Positions 34,730 through 43,666 of a stretch of 64,000 nt of DNA are shown here, piece by piece. The position numbers and the translations under genes were made by a program. The stretch spans positions 560,501 through 624,500 of the forward strand of contig NZ_PREZ01000003.1 in assembly GCF_002926065.1 (NCBI RefSeq), read 5' to 3'. The DNA is from Jeotgalibacillus proteolyticus. GTDB lineage: Bacteria > Bacillota > Bacilli > Bacillales > Jeotgalibacillaceae. The notes beneath the pieces were generated by a model. It had not been told where the DNA came from. It saw only the letters and a program-made list of their open reading frames with translations, and ran no database searches. Every line of letters begins with the position of its first letter. The first letter of the stretch is position 1.

Positions 34730-36116
34730 CAACAGCATCCCCTTTGGCAGGTAATAGTTTTCCCGGATTTAAAATTCCCTGAGGGTCAAGAACAGACTTG
34801 ATTTGCTGCATAACGCCAAGCGCTGCACCAAATTCCCGCTGCATATATTTTTGCTTCCCGTACCCGACTCCGTGTTCCCCGGTTGAGGTGCCATTTCGCT
34901 CAAGACCATAGGCGACAAGACTTTCATTAAAGATATTCGCCCGCACCTTCTCTTCTGAATCCGACAGGTCAATCATCAGAATCACGTGGAAATTCCCGTC
35001 CCCCACATGACCGGTCACCCCTCCAATCAGGTTCAGCTCAAGAAGTTTTTCCTGCGCGTGACGTACTGCCCCTGCCAGTTCGGATATCGGCACGCACACA
35101 TCGGTAACCATCATCTTGCGCCCCGGAAAGCCGTGAATGAACGAATAGGCCAGGTTATGCCGCGCTTCCCATAAGCGGGTGCGCTCTGCGTGATTGGAAA
35201 CAAATTCAATGGCTTCGCAGTCGTACATCGCGACGATCTCTTTCATAAATTCGACATCCTGTGCAAGACCGTCTTCATTTCCGTGGAACTCCATAAACAG
35301 CGTAGGAATTTCAGGATAATCGGTTTTCTGATGATGATTTAGCTGTTTTAAGGAAATCTCATCTAATAGTTCGACCCGGGCAATTGGAATTCCTGACTGC
35401 AGCAGGCTGACCACTGCCTGTACCGCATTTTCCACCGATTTAAATGTCGCCCGGCCGGCCATTTCAAATTCCGGGATGCCATACACCTTAAGGGTTAATT
35501 CTGTAATGCACCCGAGGATCCCTTCTGAACCAACGAATAAACCATTCAAGTGCAGGCCTGCTGAGGATTTTGCGGCTCTTGAGCCTGTATGAATCACTTC
35601 CCCGCTTGCAAGAACGACTTCAAGGTCACGAACCTGATCCCGCATCACACCGTACCTTACGGAGGTTGTGCCGCTCGCATTCGTTGCTGCCATTCCACCG
35701 AGCGTCGCGTCCGCTCCCGGGTCAACTGAAAAAAACAAACCGTGCTTTTTCAGCTCCCGGTTTAATTGACTGCGTGTGACACCCGGCTGAACGGTCACCA
35801 TTAGATCGTCCGGAGAGACGTCGAGCACGGCGTTCATCTCTATAAAATCAATGGTGGCACATTCTTTTAATGGGACCACATGACCTTCAAGGCTTGTCCC
35901 AAGGCCAAACGGCACAACCGGAACGGCATGCCTGGAAGCAGCTTTTAAAATTTGGGCGGTATCCTCCGTGGAACGAGGAAAGACGACCACTTGAGTAAGC
36001 CCGCCTTTATGATAGGACTCGTCTATTGAGTGCTGTTCACGAATAGTCTCATTTTCTGAGATCTGGTCTTTTTCTAAAAACTGATGTAAACTCTCTACAA
36101 ATGCTGAAACTGACAT
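34707..36116 (-). CDS. glcD: FAD-linked 2-hydroxyacid dehydrogenase GlcD
   Basis: This 469-residue flavoenzyme oxidises glycolate or D-lactate and passes electrons to a partner or quinone. The PCMH FAD domain is seen at QVVVFPRSTEDTAQILKAAS and VVPFGLGTSLEGHVVPLKEC, with PGADATLGGMAATNASGTTS; the C-terminal GVTGHVGDGNFHVILM and STGEHGVGYGKQKYM are the substrate-domain marks. The length equals B. subtilis GlcD. The ATG at 36116 is preferred by GGAGG about 10 bases upstream. No glcF (iron-sulfur partner) is adjacent. A FadR-type operator lies at 36139. Confidence 0.93.
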   Translation of the reverse strand: MSVSAFVESLHQFLEKDQISENETIREQHSIDESYHKGGLTQVVVFPRSTEDTAQILKAASRHAVPVVPFGLGTSLEGHVVPLKECATIDFIEMNAVLDVSPDDLMVTVQPGVTRSQLNRELKKHGLFFSVDPGADATLGGMAATNASGTTSVRYGVMRDQVRDLEVVLASGEVIHTGSRAAKSSAGLHLNGLFVGSEGILGCITELTLKVYGIPEFEMAGRATFKSVENAVQAVVSLLQSGIPIARVELLDEISLKQLNHHQKTDYPEIPTLFMEFHGNEDGLAQDVEFMKEIVAMYDCEAIEFVSNHAERTRLWEARHNLAYSFIHGFPGRKMMVTDVCVPISELAGAVRHAQEKLLELNLIGGVTGHVGDGNFHVILMIDLSDSEEKVRANIFNESLVAYGLERNGTSTGEHGVGYGKQKYMQREFGAALGVMQQIKSVLDPQGILNPGKLLPAKGDAVDESVSKN

Positions 36117-36138
36117 ATAGTATGTACCTCCTGAAAAT

Positions 36139-36155
36139 AATTGGTCCAACCAATT
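36139..36155 (-). promoter_or_regulatory. FadR/GntR-type operator in the glcD promoter region
   Basis: AATTGGTCCAACCAATT is a palindrome with 7-base arms whose core TGGTCCAACCA fits the FadR-subfamily consensus TnGTnnnACnA. It lies downstream of the -10 element of glcD and 59 bases before the divergent gntR start. Confidence 0.85.
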
Positions 36156-36162
36156 TAGATTC

Positions 36163-36190
36163 ATTATACGTAATAGTCTGAATTTTTCAA
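36163..36190 (-). promoter_or_regulatory. Promoter of the glcD-BASS operon
   Basis: On the minus strand TTGAAA is followed by TATAAT with 16 bases between. The operator at 36139-36155 would overlap or follow the start of transcription. Confidence 0.7.
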
Positions 36191-36214
36191 GAATAAATTT
36201 GGAAAGGGGCTGTT

Positions 36215-36904
36215 ATGTCAACCTTGGAAACGATACCAAAATATAAACAAGCAGTCGAACAAATTTCACAGGTTTATTTGAATGGCACTCGTTCGATTGG
36301 TGATAAGCTTCCACCGGAGCGTGAGCTTGCAAAGCGGCTGGGCGTCAGTCGCACTGGTGTCAGGGAAGCGTTGCATTATTTAAGAGAAGCGGGCGTCATT
36401 CATTCAAGGCAAGGCGGAGGCCATTATTTACGCGTCTCAAGGCTTGAGGACGCAAAAGGCAATCAGACGGTGCTGCAGCTTAAGACTGATCCCTCACTCA
36501 CCGCCGAAATGCTTGAGGTACGAAGGGCAATTGAATGTGAAGCGGTTTATTTAGCCGCTATGCGTGCAAATAAAGCCGATCTTGATACACTCTTCGGTTA
36601 TTTAGAGGCGATGAAGCATACGTTGACTGAAGAGCAGGGCGCGAAGGCAGATGCCGGATTTCATTTAACCATCGTCCACGCCTCAAAAAACGGCATGCTG
36701 AACCAGGCGGCTGAAGGGCTGATTTCACAAATGGAAAAGAATATCGAAACTACACGCCGGCAGCGTTTTGTTACCGATGCCTCCCGCTATCAGACTACTT
36801 ATCTTGAGCACGAAGCCATTTTTCAAGCCGTCAAAGGAAACCGTGCGGATGAAGCAAAGCAGCTGATGCTTGAGCATTTGAACCGGGCGTATGAGGAGAT
36901 TTAA
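36215..36904 (+). CDS. FadR-subfamily GntR transcriptional regulator
   Basis: This 229-residue regulator has the GntR winged helix (KLPPERELAKRLGVSRTGVR; EALHYLREAGVIHSRQGGGH) and an FCD ligand domain (residues ~90-225) with the usual helical, metal-binding fold seen from AEMLEVRRAIECEAVYLAAM to LMLEHLNRAYEE. AAAGGGG precedes the ATG. It is divergent from glcD and probably represses glcD-BASS through the operator, released by the substrate (glycolate or lactate). Confidence 0.92.
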   Translation: MSTLETIPKYKQAVEQISQVYLNGTRSIGDKLPPERELAKRLGVSRTGVREALHYLREAGVIHSRQGGGHYLRVSRLEDAKGNQTVLQLKTDPSLTAEMLEVRRAIECEAVYLAAMRANKADLDTLFGYLEAMKHTLTEEQGAKADAGFHLTIVHASKNGMLNQAAEGLISQMEKNIETTRRQRFVTDASRYQTTYLEHEAIFQAVKGNRADEAKQLMLEHLNRAYEEI

Positions 36905-36945
36905 CATTCATCATAAAGTGCAGACTCATTTTATTTTGATAAAAA

Positions 36946-36990
36946 AAAGACCGTTCAGCATCTCCTGCTTTGCTGAACGATCTTTTAGAA
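36946..36990. terminator. Bidirectional terminator after gntR
   Basis: GACCGTTCAGCA and TGCTGAACGATC pair around an 11-base loop, with A/T runs on both outer sides. Confidence 0.8.
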
Positions 36991-37005
36991 TATGAATTCA
37001 ACCTG

Positions 37006-37440
37006 TTACGCTTTTTTGCGGCTCCACTCCATAAAATATTCCTTCTCACCGGTTGGCTCATCAAATAATTCTGTTTTAACTTCAAATCCGTTTTTCTCAT
37101 AAAATCTTAATCCTGAAAGGTTTTCCTTATACACCTTCAATTGAAGGATGTCTTTTTGTTCCTTCACAAAATCCACTAGCTTTTTCCCCGTTCCCTTGTT
37201 TTGATGTCCTGCATCAATAAAAAGGGCTGCTATATAATGATCGACCACCGAGATAAAACCGATGATCTTTTCTTCACTCGTCATGACATAGGTTTCTGCC
37301 ATCGGTATGTATTTCTCTTTCATTTGCACGATCTGAGAAGACCAATAAGCAGGATCAATAAAATCATGCGCCTGTATTGATCCTCTGTACCAAATATCCA
37401 CTATGACATCAACGTCTGTCCCTTTTGCTTTTCTAATCAT
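37006..37440 (-). CDS. GNAT-family N-acetyltransferase
   Basis: This 144-residue acetyltransferase has IDAGHQNKGTGKKLVDFVKE (pyrophosphate loop) and the C-terminal GLRFYEKNGFEVKTE element. GAGGAG precedes the ATG at 37440 by 4 bases. The acceptor is unknown; the type resembles YjaB/PhnO-like small-molecule acetyltransferases. Confidence 0.85.
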   Translation of the reverse strand: MIRKAKGTDVDVIVDIWYRGSIQAHDFIDPAYWSSQIVQMKEKYIPMAETYVMTSEEKIIGFISVVDHYIAALFIDAGHQNKGTGKKLVDFVKEQKDILQLKVYKENLSGLRFYEKNGFEVKTELFDEPTGEKEYFMEWSRKKA

Positions 37441-37493
37441 GCTGCTCCTCTTTTCAAGTTGCATTAATTCGTCATGATCTGATTCCTTCGTCC

Positions 37494-38027
37494 TTACTCT
37501 AAGAAAGCCTCTGAATACTGAACAATCCCCTCAACATTTTCAAGAGCACCTTCCATTAATTCAATTGCCATAAATGCTTCATCCGGCACTTCAAATGGAG
37601 GTTTAATATTCCATAAACGGGCTGGTTTAAAGCCGAACTTTGGATAATAGCTTTCGTGCCCCAGAACAATTACTGATTGAAAGCCAGCCTCTTTTGCCTT
37701 TAGCAGCGCAGCATTAATTAACTGACTTCCAATTCCCTTTTTCTGATACTCCGGTAGAACAGACACCGGGGCAAGTGCTAATGAATCCGACTTTTGATCC
37801 TGGCCTTCTATCGCGATTTTCGATAAAAGAATATGACCTATGATATTATCAGCTTGATCTAAAGCAACCAGGGAAAGCTCAGGAATAAAAGCCTCCGAAG
37901 TTCTAATTCGATTGACGAGCAAATGCTCTTTCTTGTCGCTGTACTCCTCATATAAGAAGGCTTCTCTAATAACTTCTTCAGTCGCTTTGTAGTGCTCAGC
38001 TTGTTCCTGCTTAATTTGGATGTCCAT
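37494..38027 (-). CDS. GNAT-family N-acetyltransferase (YhbS-like)
   Basis: This 177-residue acetyltransferase shows LAPVSVLPEYQKKGIGSQLI for acetyl-CoA binding and VLGHESYYPKFGFKPARLWN, the YhbS-type pattern. AGGAG precedes the ATG. It lies downstream of the ECF41 gene by 17 bases and may be cotranscribed with it. Confidence 0.87.
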   Translation of the reverse strand: MDIQIKQEQAEHYKATEEVIREAFLYEEYSDKKEHLLVNRIRTSEAFIPELSLVALDQADNIIGHILLSKIAIEGQDQKSDSLALAPVSVLPEYQKKGIGSQLINAALLKAKEAGFQSVIVLGHESYYPKFGFKPARLWNIKPPFEVPDEAFMAIELMEGALENVEGIVQYSEAFLE

Positions 38028-38044
38028 TTATTATCTCCTGTTCT

Positions 38045-38911
38045 TTAAATATGCCTTAACTTATCAGGATTCGCCACTGCATATATTTTTTCAACTTTTC
38101 CATCTCTAAAGGCAAATGAATACACAAATTGCCTATCAATCGACTCGTCAAACTGTATTCGTATCCCCGGCAGGCCGTTCACTGTATGAAAGGAGTAGGA
38201 GAATTGCCCTTCATACATACGAAGCAGATTTTGATTAAGCCGCATGACTGCTTGAAAGCCCACAACAGGTATTCCGGCCACGCGAACTTTGCCTCCTCCG
38301 TCTGTGTAAAGAATGACTTCTTCACTAACAAGCTCCAGCAGTTTTTCCGTATCTTCATCCATTAAATGCTTTACAAAGCTTTTTATATGATTCTCCCCAA
38401 CAGCTACTGAAGGTATTTCCTCCGAATCAGTTAAAATACTTTTTTTAGCACGATGATAAATTTGTCTGCAGTTTTCCTGACTTTTCTCTACGTTATCAGC
38501 AATTTCATCATAGGAGTAGTTAAAAACTTCTCTCAATATAAATACTGCCCGTTCAACAGCATTTAGCTTTTGCAGTAATAACAGGTATGCAGTCGAAATG
38601 GTTTCCCTCTGCAAATATAATGCAGAGGGATCCTTTTGATCATTCTTCTCTACCAATGGTTCAGGCAGCCAGGTGCCCTTATACGTTTCACGCTGTTTAG
38701 AAGATGATCTTAAAAGATCGATGCAGCGGTTTGTCACCATTTTATATAAATATGCTCTTTCGTTTTGAATCGATTCTTTACGAGGCAGTTGATCAAATTT
38801 TATAAACGCTTCCTGGACAATATCCTCAGCATCCATCACACTGCCAAGCATACGGTAAGCCAAAGAAAAAAGCTCTTTTTGATAAAGCTTAAACATCCCC
38901 TCAGTATTCAT
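38045..38911 (-). CDS. ECF41-type RNA polymerase sigma factor with SnoaL-like C-terminal domain
   Basis: This 288-residue sigma factor has region 2 (YRMLGSVMDAEDIVQEAFIK) and region 4 (VFNYSYDEIADNVEKSQENC), then a ~120-residue SnoaL-like domain. The linker motif DGGGK (after the region 4 domain) and the C-terminal NPDKLRHI are hallmarks of the ECF41 group, whose extension acts as a built-in anti-sigma. The preceding gene, 17 bases upstream, encodes an FAD oxidoreductase, the usual type of ECF41 target. A promoter matching the ECF41 consensus lies before that gene. AAGGTG precedes the ATG. Confidence 0.93.
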   Translation of the reverse strand: MNTEGMFKLYQKELFSLAYRMLGSVMDAEDIVQEAFIKFDQLPRKESIQNERAYLYKMVTNRCIDLLRSSSKQRETYKGTWLPEPLVEKNDQKDPSALYLQRETISTAYLLLLQKLNAVERAVFILREVFNYSYDEIADNVEKSQENCRQIYHRAKKSILTDSEEIPSVAVGENHIKSFVKHLMDEDTEKLLELVSEEVILYTDGGGKVRVAGIPVVGFQAVMRLNQNLLRMYEGQFSYSFHTVNGLPGIRIQFDESIDRQFVYSFAFRDGKVEKIYAVANPDKLRHI

Positions 38912-38928
38912 TTAAAACAGCACCTTTT

Positions 38929-40182
38929 TTATTTTTGTAGTAGCTGTGCAGCAGCTCTTTTGGCACTGGCTGTTGCAGCGTCAACTAAGAGTTCACCATG
39001 AGATGCCCATTCTCCTGCTACATACAGACCTTTAATCTCAGGAACAGATGGACCAGGATTCTCCTTTCGATTCATATGCATAAAGTCATGACACACGGTG
39101 ATCTGGGATAAAAATTGTTTGGCCTCCAGTTCTTTTCGCCAGCCTGGCTGCAAAAAATCCAATACTTCTTCAAGCTCCTGTAAATCCTGTTTTGAATTAC
39201 CCTTAGTCTCATAGTTGATTAGCGAGATTACCTGCGACCCATCTTCACTTAGATAAGCAGCACGCGATTGATTTGATAAAAACACCGGCTGATCTAATCC
39301 GTACACGAACTGATTGTTTGGATCCGGCAGCCGCTTCAACGCCACATCCAGACAAGCAGCCGTCACCTTCACCGATTGATCCTTCCACCGCTGCAAGGAG
39401 GTGTCTTTTACGCCTTGGACCATTTCACATGCTCGATCAATGGGAATCGCCAGTACAATATTTTCCGCATTCAGCCGCGTGCCATCTTTACACTCGATCC
39501 CCTGAACCACACCATTTAAACGATCGACATTGATTACCGTCGTGTGTGTAAGGAATTCTACTTCTTGCTTTAAAGCATGACTGTGCAGCTCTTCAATTAA
39601 GGCACCCCAGCCGCGATCAAGATACCATACACCCTTTAAGACACTCTGAATCTGCCGCAGAGCAGGTCCAGCCGCTTGCAGATCCGGAGAGCTCACATAC
39701 GTCGCCGTCCTGATTATTGCATAAAAAATAGTCCTTACCATGGCATCCTTCACATTACCTTCCATCCATTCCTGAAGGCTTATCCTGTTATAAGGCTTTG
39801 TATCAAGCTTTTTAAACTTAACAAGCCAGGAGGCAAGCTCCATTTTCCCCTTAAAGGATAATAAAGGTGTTTTTAGTAACGAAGTGAATCCCGTCGGAAG
39901 AGTTTTTAACGTATTTTTCCATATCCCATAAGCTTTTAAAGATGGTTGGCCCCCTTTAAGGGATAGTCCAAGCTCCTTAAATGTATCGTATGCATCACCA
40001 TAATAAAGAGCATGCCCGCCCAGATTAAAGTAAATAGTCTCTTTCTTATTTGTAACAGCATTTCCGCCTAAACGGCACTGCTTCTCCACCACAATCGTTT
40101 TCTTCCCTGCTTGTGCAGCATAAATGGCGGTTACCAGTCCGGAAATCCCCCCGCCGACTACTATGACATCATATTTCTTCAT
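38929..40182 (-). CDS. FAD-dependent oxidoreductase, probable ECF41 target
   Basis: This 417-residue flavoprotein has the N-terminal dinucleotide-binding motif VIVVGGGISGLVTAIYAAQA, followed by TIVVEKQCRLGGNAVTNKKE, and the C-terminal GLYVAGEWASHGELLVDAAT. It belongs to the protoporphyrinogen-oxidase/amine-oxidase superfamily; the substrate is unknown. In ECF41 systems the gene beside the sigma factor is usually the only target and often an oxidoreductase. AAAGGGG is 9 bases before the ATG and an ECF41 promoter lies 33 bases upstream. Confidence 0.88.
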   Translation of the reverse strand: MKKYDVIVVGGGISGLVTAIYAAQAGKKTIVVEKQCRLGGNAVTNKKETIYFNLGGHALYYGDAYDTFKELGLSLKGGQPSLKAYGIWKNTLKTLPTGFTSLLKTPLLSFKGKMELASWLVKFKKLDTKPYNRISLQEWMEGNVKDAMVRTIFYAIIRTATYVSSPDLQAAGPALRQIQSVLKGVWYLDRGWGALIEELHSHALKQEVEFLTHTTVINVDRLNGVVQGIECKDGTRLNAENIVLAIPIDRACEMVQGVKDTSLQRWKDQSVKVTAACLDVALKRLPDPNNQFVYGLDQPVFLSNQSRAAYLSEDGSQVISLINYETKGNSKQDLQELEEVLDFLQPGWRKELEAKQFLSQITVCHDFMHMNRKENPGPSVPEIKGLYVAGEWASHGELLVDAATASAKRAAAQLLQK

Positions 40183-40214
40183 CTCCCACGTCCCCTTTCC
40201 TTATTCACCTGTAT

Positions 40215-40241
40215 GACGGGGAGGGAGAGTATTTTGTGACA
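40215..40241 (-). promoter_or_regulatory. ECF41-type promoter
   Basis: On the minus strand TGTCACA is followed after exactly 16 bases by CGTC, matching the published ECF41 consensus (TGTCACA, N16, CGTC). It drives the FAD oxidoreductase and probably the sigma-factor gene behind it. Confidence 0.85.
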
Positions 40242-40381
40242 AAACCATTATTTAAAATAAAGACAAATACCTCGTTGAAAAATATTTTGAGTGGAGACTG
40301 ATTTATGAACTGGCTAGTTAAGGAGCGGGAATATTCTTTAATTCGTAAAAAAGTTTAGGAGATAATAATTTTTTTAAAAAC

Positions 40382-40530
40382 ATGAGGTGAACGGAGCGGA
40401 AGGTGGCGACTCCTGCGGGAGGAAGCGGGAGCTTGAGATCCACTTGCGAAGCAAGTTAGCTCAAGCCCCGCCCCGCGGAAAGCGTCCGCCTGAAGCGCAG
40501 TGAACCGGACGAAGGAGGGATCCGCCATAT
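40382..40530 (-). repeat. Intergenic palindromic repeat, copy C
   Basis: The copy begins TGAGGTGAACGGAGCGGAAG, contains GGCGACTCCTGCGGGAG, the stem GAGCTTGAG...CTCAAGC around AGCAAGTTAGC, CCCGCGGAAAGCGTCCGCC and ends GAAGCGCAGTGAACCGG. It lacks the terminal hairpin seen in copies B, D and E. The element fills most of the otherwise gene-free 40242-40599 stretch. Confidence 0.9.
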
Positions 40531-40599
40531 ATTTTTTTCAGCCTCTACACGTTGAATTTCCGCTATAAGTTCCTTGATTTCAGTTCTTGAGTAGGGATG

Positions 40600-41799
40600 T
40601 TAAACAACGGCCTCTTCTTTCTGCTTCCACAGCCGCTTCATCACCACATTTAACCTTTCCGAACTCAGAGCCATGACAGCTACAAATAGGAACGTTACAA
40701 TCGGAAACAGTCCGATCGTTGTTTGAGCAGCAATCACACCAAATAGCGGCGGAAGAAATGTGCTTCCAGTGTAGGCAACAGCCATTTGATAGCCCATGAT
40801 CGTCTGCGAATGCTCCTTCCCAAAACGGGCAGGCGTTTCATGCAGCATAGAGGGGAAAATCGGCGCAAGACCGAGCCCTATTAGCACAAAACCAGCCAAT
40901 GAAAAATACATAGGCAGCGGCAGGACAAGAAGTAAGGCACCTGCTAGTGCAAGTGCTTGTCCTGAACGGATCAAGATAAGATTCCTTATTTTAAAAGTCA
41001 AAAACCCTGTTATGAATCTCCCCGCGGTGATCCCTGCGAAGTAAAAGGATACCCATTGTGCGGCGGTGGCTGCTTTTAAGCCTTTCATGTTTACAAGAAA
41101 GCTGCTTCCCCAAAGTCCAACCAGTGCTTCCACTCCACAATAGAAAAAGAACGCAATAAGCGCAAGCCTGACTCCTTTAATTTTAAGCGGCTTAACAGAA
41201 GCCGTTTGTTTTTCTGCTTTTGGCACTTCTGTTTGTGCAAAAGGCTTTGATTTTACCTTCCCCCATAATGGGAGTGTGATAAATAGAATCAGCATAAGGC
41301 CAAACTGAATGCATGCGATTGTCAGGTACCCGCTTCTCCATGCCGGCTCTCCTGCGATAAACTGCGCCATAATAACCGGTCCGAGAGTGGCTCCAACTCC
41401 CCAGAAGGAATGCAGCCAGCTCATATGATGTGCATGATAATGGGTTGCCACATAATCATTTAAACCGGCATCAATAGCTCCTGCACCGAGCCCAAGCGGC
41501 ACAGCGCAGAAAAATAGCCAGCCTAGCGATGGTGCAAAGAAAAAACCGGTAAGGGCAGCTGCTGTAAGGAACGTACTGAATGCAGCAACTTTACCTGTCC
41601 CAAACCTTTTCAGGACTTTACCACTGAGCAGACTCGAAACAATCGTACCGCCGGCAATCGACATAAAAAGCAAGCCGGCCGTTTCAATCGGCGCTCCCAA
41701 ATCCCTCTGCATAACCGGCCAAGCTGCCCCAAGCACCGAATCCGGAAGACCAAGACTTATAAAAGCGAGATAAATAATGATTAGAAGCAACATTGCCAT
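40600..41799 (-). CDS. MFS transporter
   Basis: This 399-residue carrier has twelve predicted membrane helices and the MFS A-type loop SGKVLKRFGTGKVAAFSTF. The segment GAGAIDAGLNDYVATHYHAH and the overall pattern suggest the FucP-like/YfmO branch, with sugar or drug antiport roles. AGGAGG precedes the ATG. It is a lone gene. Confidence 0.85.
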   Translation of the reverse strand: MAMLLLIIIYLAFISLGLPDSVLGAAWPVMQRDLGAPIETAGLLFMSIAGGTIVSSLLSGKVLKRFGTGKVAAFSTFLTAAALTGFFFAPSLGWLFFCAVPLGLGAGAIDAGLNDYVATHYHAHHMSWLHSFWGVGATLGPVIMAQFIAGEPAWRSGYLTIACIQFGLMLILFITLPLWGKVKSKPFAQTEVPKAEKQTASVKPLKIKGVRLALIAFFFYCGVEALVGLWGSSFLVNMKGLKAATAAQWVSFYFAGITAGRFITGFLTFKIRNLILIRSGQALALAGALLLVLPLPMYFSLAGFVLIGLGLAPIFPSMLHETPARFGKEHSQTIMGYQMAVAYTGSTFLPPLFGVIAAQTTIGLFPIVTFLFVAVMALSSERLNVVMKRLWKQKEEAVV

Positions 41800-41920
41800 A
41801 AAAATGCCTCCTGATGAATGAACAGATCGTATAATTTCAAGTATATTACTCTTTTTAGCATAATCGGAAGGCTTATTGTTAGCTAGTTAAATTTCTTTTA
41901 CTGAGGTACTTCTTTCAAAT

Positions 41921-41953
41921 AAAAAACCTCCGACTCTTTTACGAAGTGGAGGC
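41921..41953 (-). terminator. Terminator of the DUF4179 anti-sigma gene
   Basis: CCTCC and GGAGG with an added ACT/AAGT pairing flank an 8-base loop; on the minus strand TTTTTT follows. Confidence 0.7.
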
Positions 41954-41995
41954 TCTAGCGTTATTTTTTCAAGGGTCCCAAAGTCTAAACTGTCC

Positions 41996-43024
41996 TCAAT
42001 TTTTCACTAATTCCACTTCACCAATCCCCTCTATCATCAGCATCAGTTTTTTGGAATCACTAAAGGAAGTGATTGGGAAGTTTGCTGAGATAATGGTTTG
42101 ATTATTTTTGGTTTTCTTAGTAAAGCCATTTGTCTCATATTCATTCCCTTTATCGTCGAGGATTTTCATCTCTGCAAATGTATTTTCATCCTCGTAGATT
42201 CCTCCCACTGCAAACGACACATTTAATGAGGTTGGATTTGCTGTGGCGTTGGATACCTGTATGACAGAGGACTCATTCTGCATAGTGAAAGTAGCAGTCC
42301 TATTTGATTTTTCTTTATTATGAACTGAGAGATTCCAGGTGCCATCAATTTTTACCAATTCTCCTGTGTTGGAGAACACGTTGATACTCTCTATTTCAAT
42401 GACGGCATTTTTTAATGGAGGAATCGCGCCTTCATTTGATTCAGCTACTACATCGTATTGAACTCTCCCTGTCTTTGAATCCAACCAAGGATTTTGATGG
42501 GTAGAGCCGGATATATAGCTGGCATCGCCCTTTAACGGTTTTGTATCTGGAATAAATTCATCAATGTATTCACCATCACCATTTTTCAATCGATAGTCCA
42601 TAGAAACGTCCGCTGTATTGAGTAACATAGAGGGATCTTCAAATTCCATTTGGAAGCTTAGCCCCAATTTATTCGCATCCGAAAAATGACTTTCAAGCGT
42701 AATGTTAATGCCCTGATCTGTAGCCCAACTGTCGCTGTCCTGTATAAATCCATTAACTGCGGCCTGCTCGATACCCTTATCTCCAAAATTAATAAATTTA
42801 TTGATACCAGCCATTACCGTGTCATTGGATACTGCAAACCCGATTATTAAAAAAGTGCTGGCAGCAGCTGCTATTAGGCCCGTTCGATTCACACTTCTTT
42901 TTCTCTTTCTTTTTTGATTGCGAATCGAATCATATGTCTCATCCAGTGTTTGTCTGACAGTAAGGGGAATCACTTCTTGCTTGTTTAGTGTATTCTTTAG
43001 TTTTTTATCCACATTATTGAACAT
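41996..43024 (-). CDS. DUF4179 membrane protein, probable anti-sigma factor
   Basis: This 342-residue protein has a ~45-residue cytoplasmic part rich in lysine and arginine, one helix (GLIAAAASTFLIIGFAVS) and a ~270-residue extracytoplasmic DUF4179-type domain. The organisation and its place directly behind an ECF sigma gene fit an anti-sigma factor. Its start overlaps the sigma stop by 11 bases, so translation is coupled. Confidence 0.85.
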   Translation of the reverse strand: MFNNVDKKLKNTLNKQEVIPLTVRQTLDETYDSIRNQKRKRKRSVNRTGLIAAAASTFLIIGFAVSNDTVMAGINKFINFGDKGIEQAAVNGFIQDSDSWATDQGINITLESHFSDANKLGLSFQMEFEDPSMLLNTADVSMDYRLKNGDGEYIDEFIPDTKPLKGDASYISGSTHQNPWLDSKTGRVQYDVVAESNEGAIPPLKNAVIEIESINVFSNTGELVKIDGTWNLSVHNKEKSNRTATFTMQNESSVIQVSNATANPTSLNVSFAVGGIYEDENTFAEMKILDDKGNEYETNGFTKKTKNNQTIISANFPITSFSDSKKLMLMIEGIGEVELVKN

Positions 43025-43547
43025 ACCCCATCGTCCCTTCTTCTTTTAAATGATTGCTTTTTAAGATTGATTTGGCTCTTGATAACCTGGATTTGATCGT
43101 GCCTTCAGGCTCTTTTAAACACTCAGCGATTTCTTTTGTATTCATGCCAACTATGTAATATAAGACAATAGCCGTTTTGTAATCCGGATTTAGCGCATTA
43201 AGCTCATCTTGGAATTCCATTTTTACGTTTAAAGCAGCTGTATGTCCCTGCACTTTCTCTGCGTCCAGCTCCTCAAAAGTATTCTTGTTTTTATTGAGTA
43301 TGCTGTTACATTTATTGATCAAGATTTTGCAAATCCATGTATTGAAATAAGCAGGGTTTCTTAGACTGTCCAATTTTTCAAAAGCAGACAGGATCGCATC
43401 CTGCATGGCATCAGCCACATCTTCGTCATTGCGCAATAAATTTTTCGCAACCTTATACAGCACCTGCTCATATTGTTTTATCAACTCAATAAAGGCTTCA
43501 TTGTCACCTTTTTTCGCCTTTTTCACTAAGGCGTTTACGTTTGCCAT
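43014..43547 (-). CDS. ECF RNA polymerase sigma factor
   Basis: This 177-residue sigma factor has region 2 at LLRNDEDVADAMQDAILSAF and region 4 at GMNTKEIAECLKEPEGTIKS followed by RLSRAKSILK. The ATG at 43547 has GGAGGG 7 bases upstream. It is paired with the overlapping DUF4179 anti-sigma gene. Targets cannot be told from the window; it probably transcribes its own operon. Confidence 0.9.
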   Translation of the reverse strand: MANVNALVKKAKKGDNEAFIELIKQYEQVLYKVAKNLLRNDEDVADAMQDAILSAFEKLDSLRNPAYFNTWICKILINKCNSILNKNKNTFEELDAEKVQGHTAALNVKMEFQDELNALNPDYKTAIVLYYIVGMNTKEIAECLKEPEGTIKSRLSRAKSILKSNHLKEEGTMGYVQ

Positions 43548-43666
43548 TTCTTTCCCTCCGATCAATCCAGTTTTACTTTTTCTATGGCTCTTTCACTCAA
43601 TTAGATAGAGAAGTATTTTAAATAGTTGCGTTGGTTTGAAAAAAATATTAATAGCCAATACAAAAA

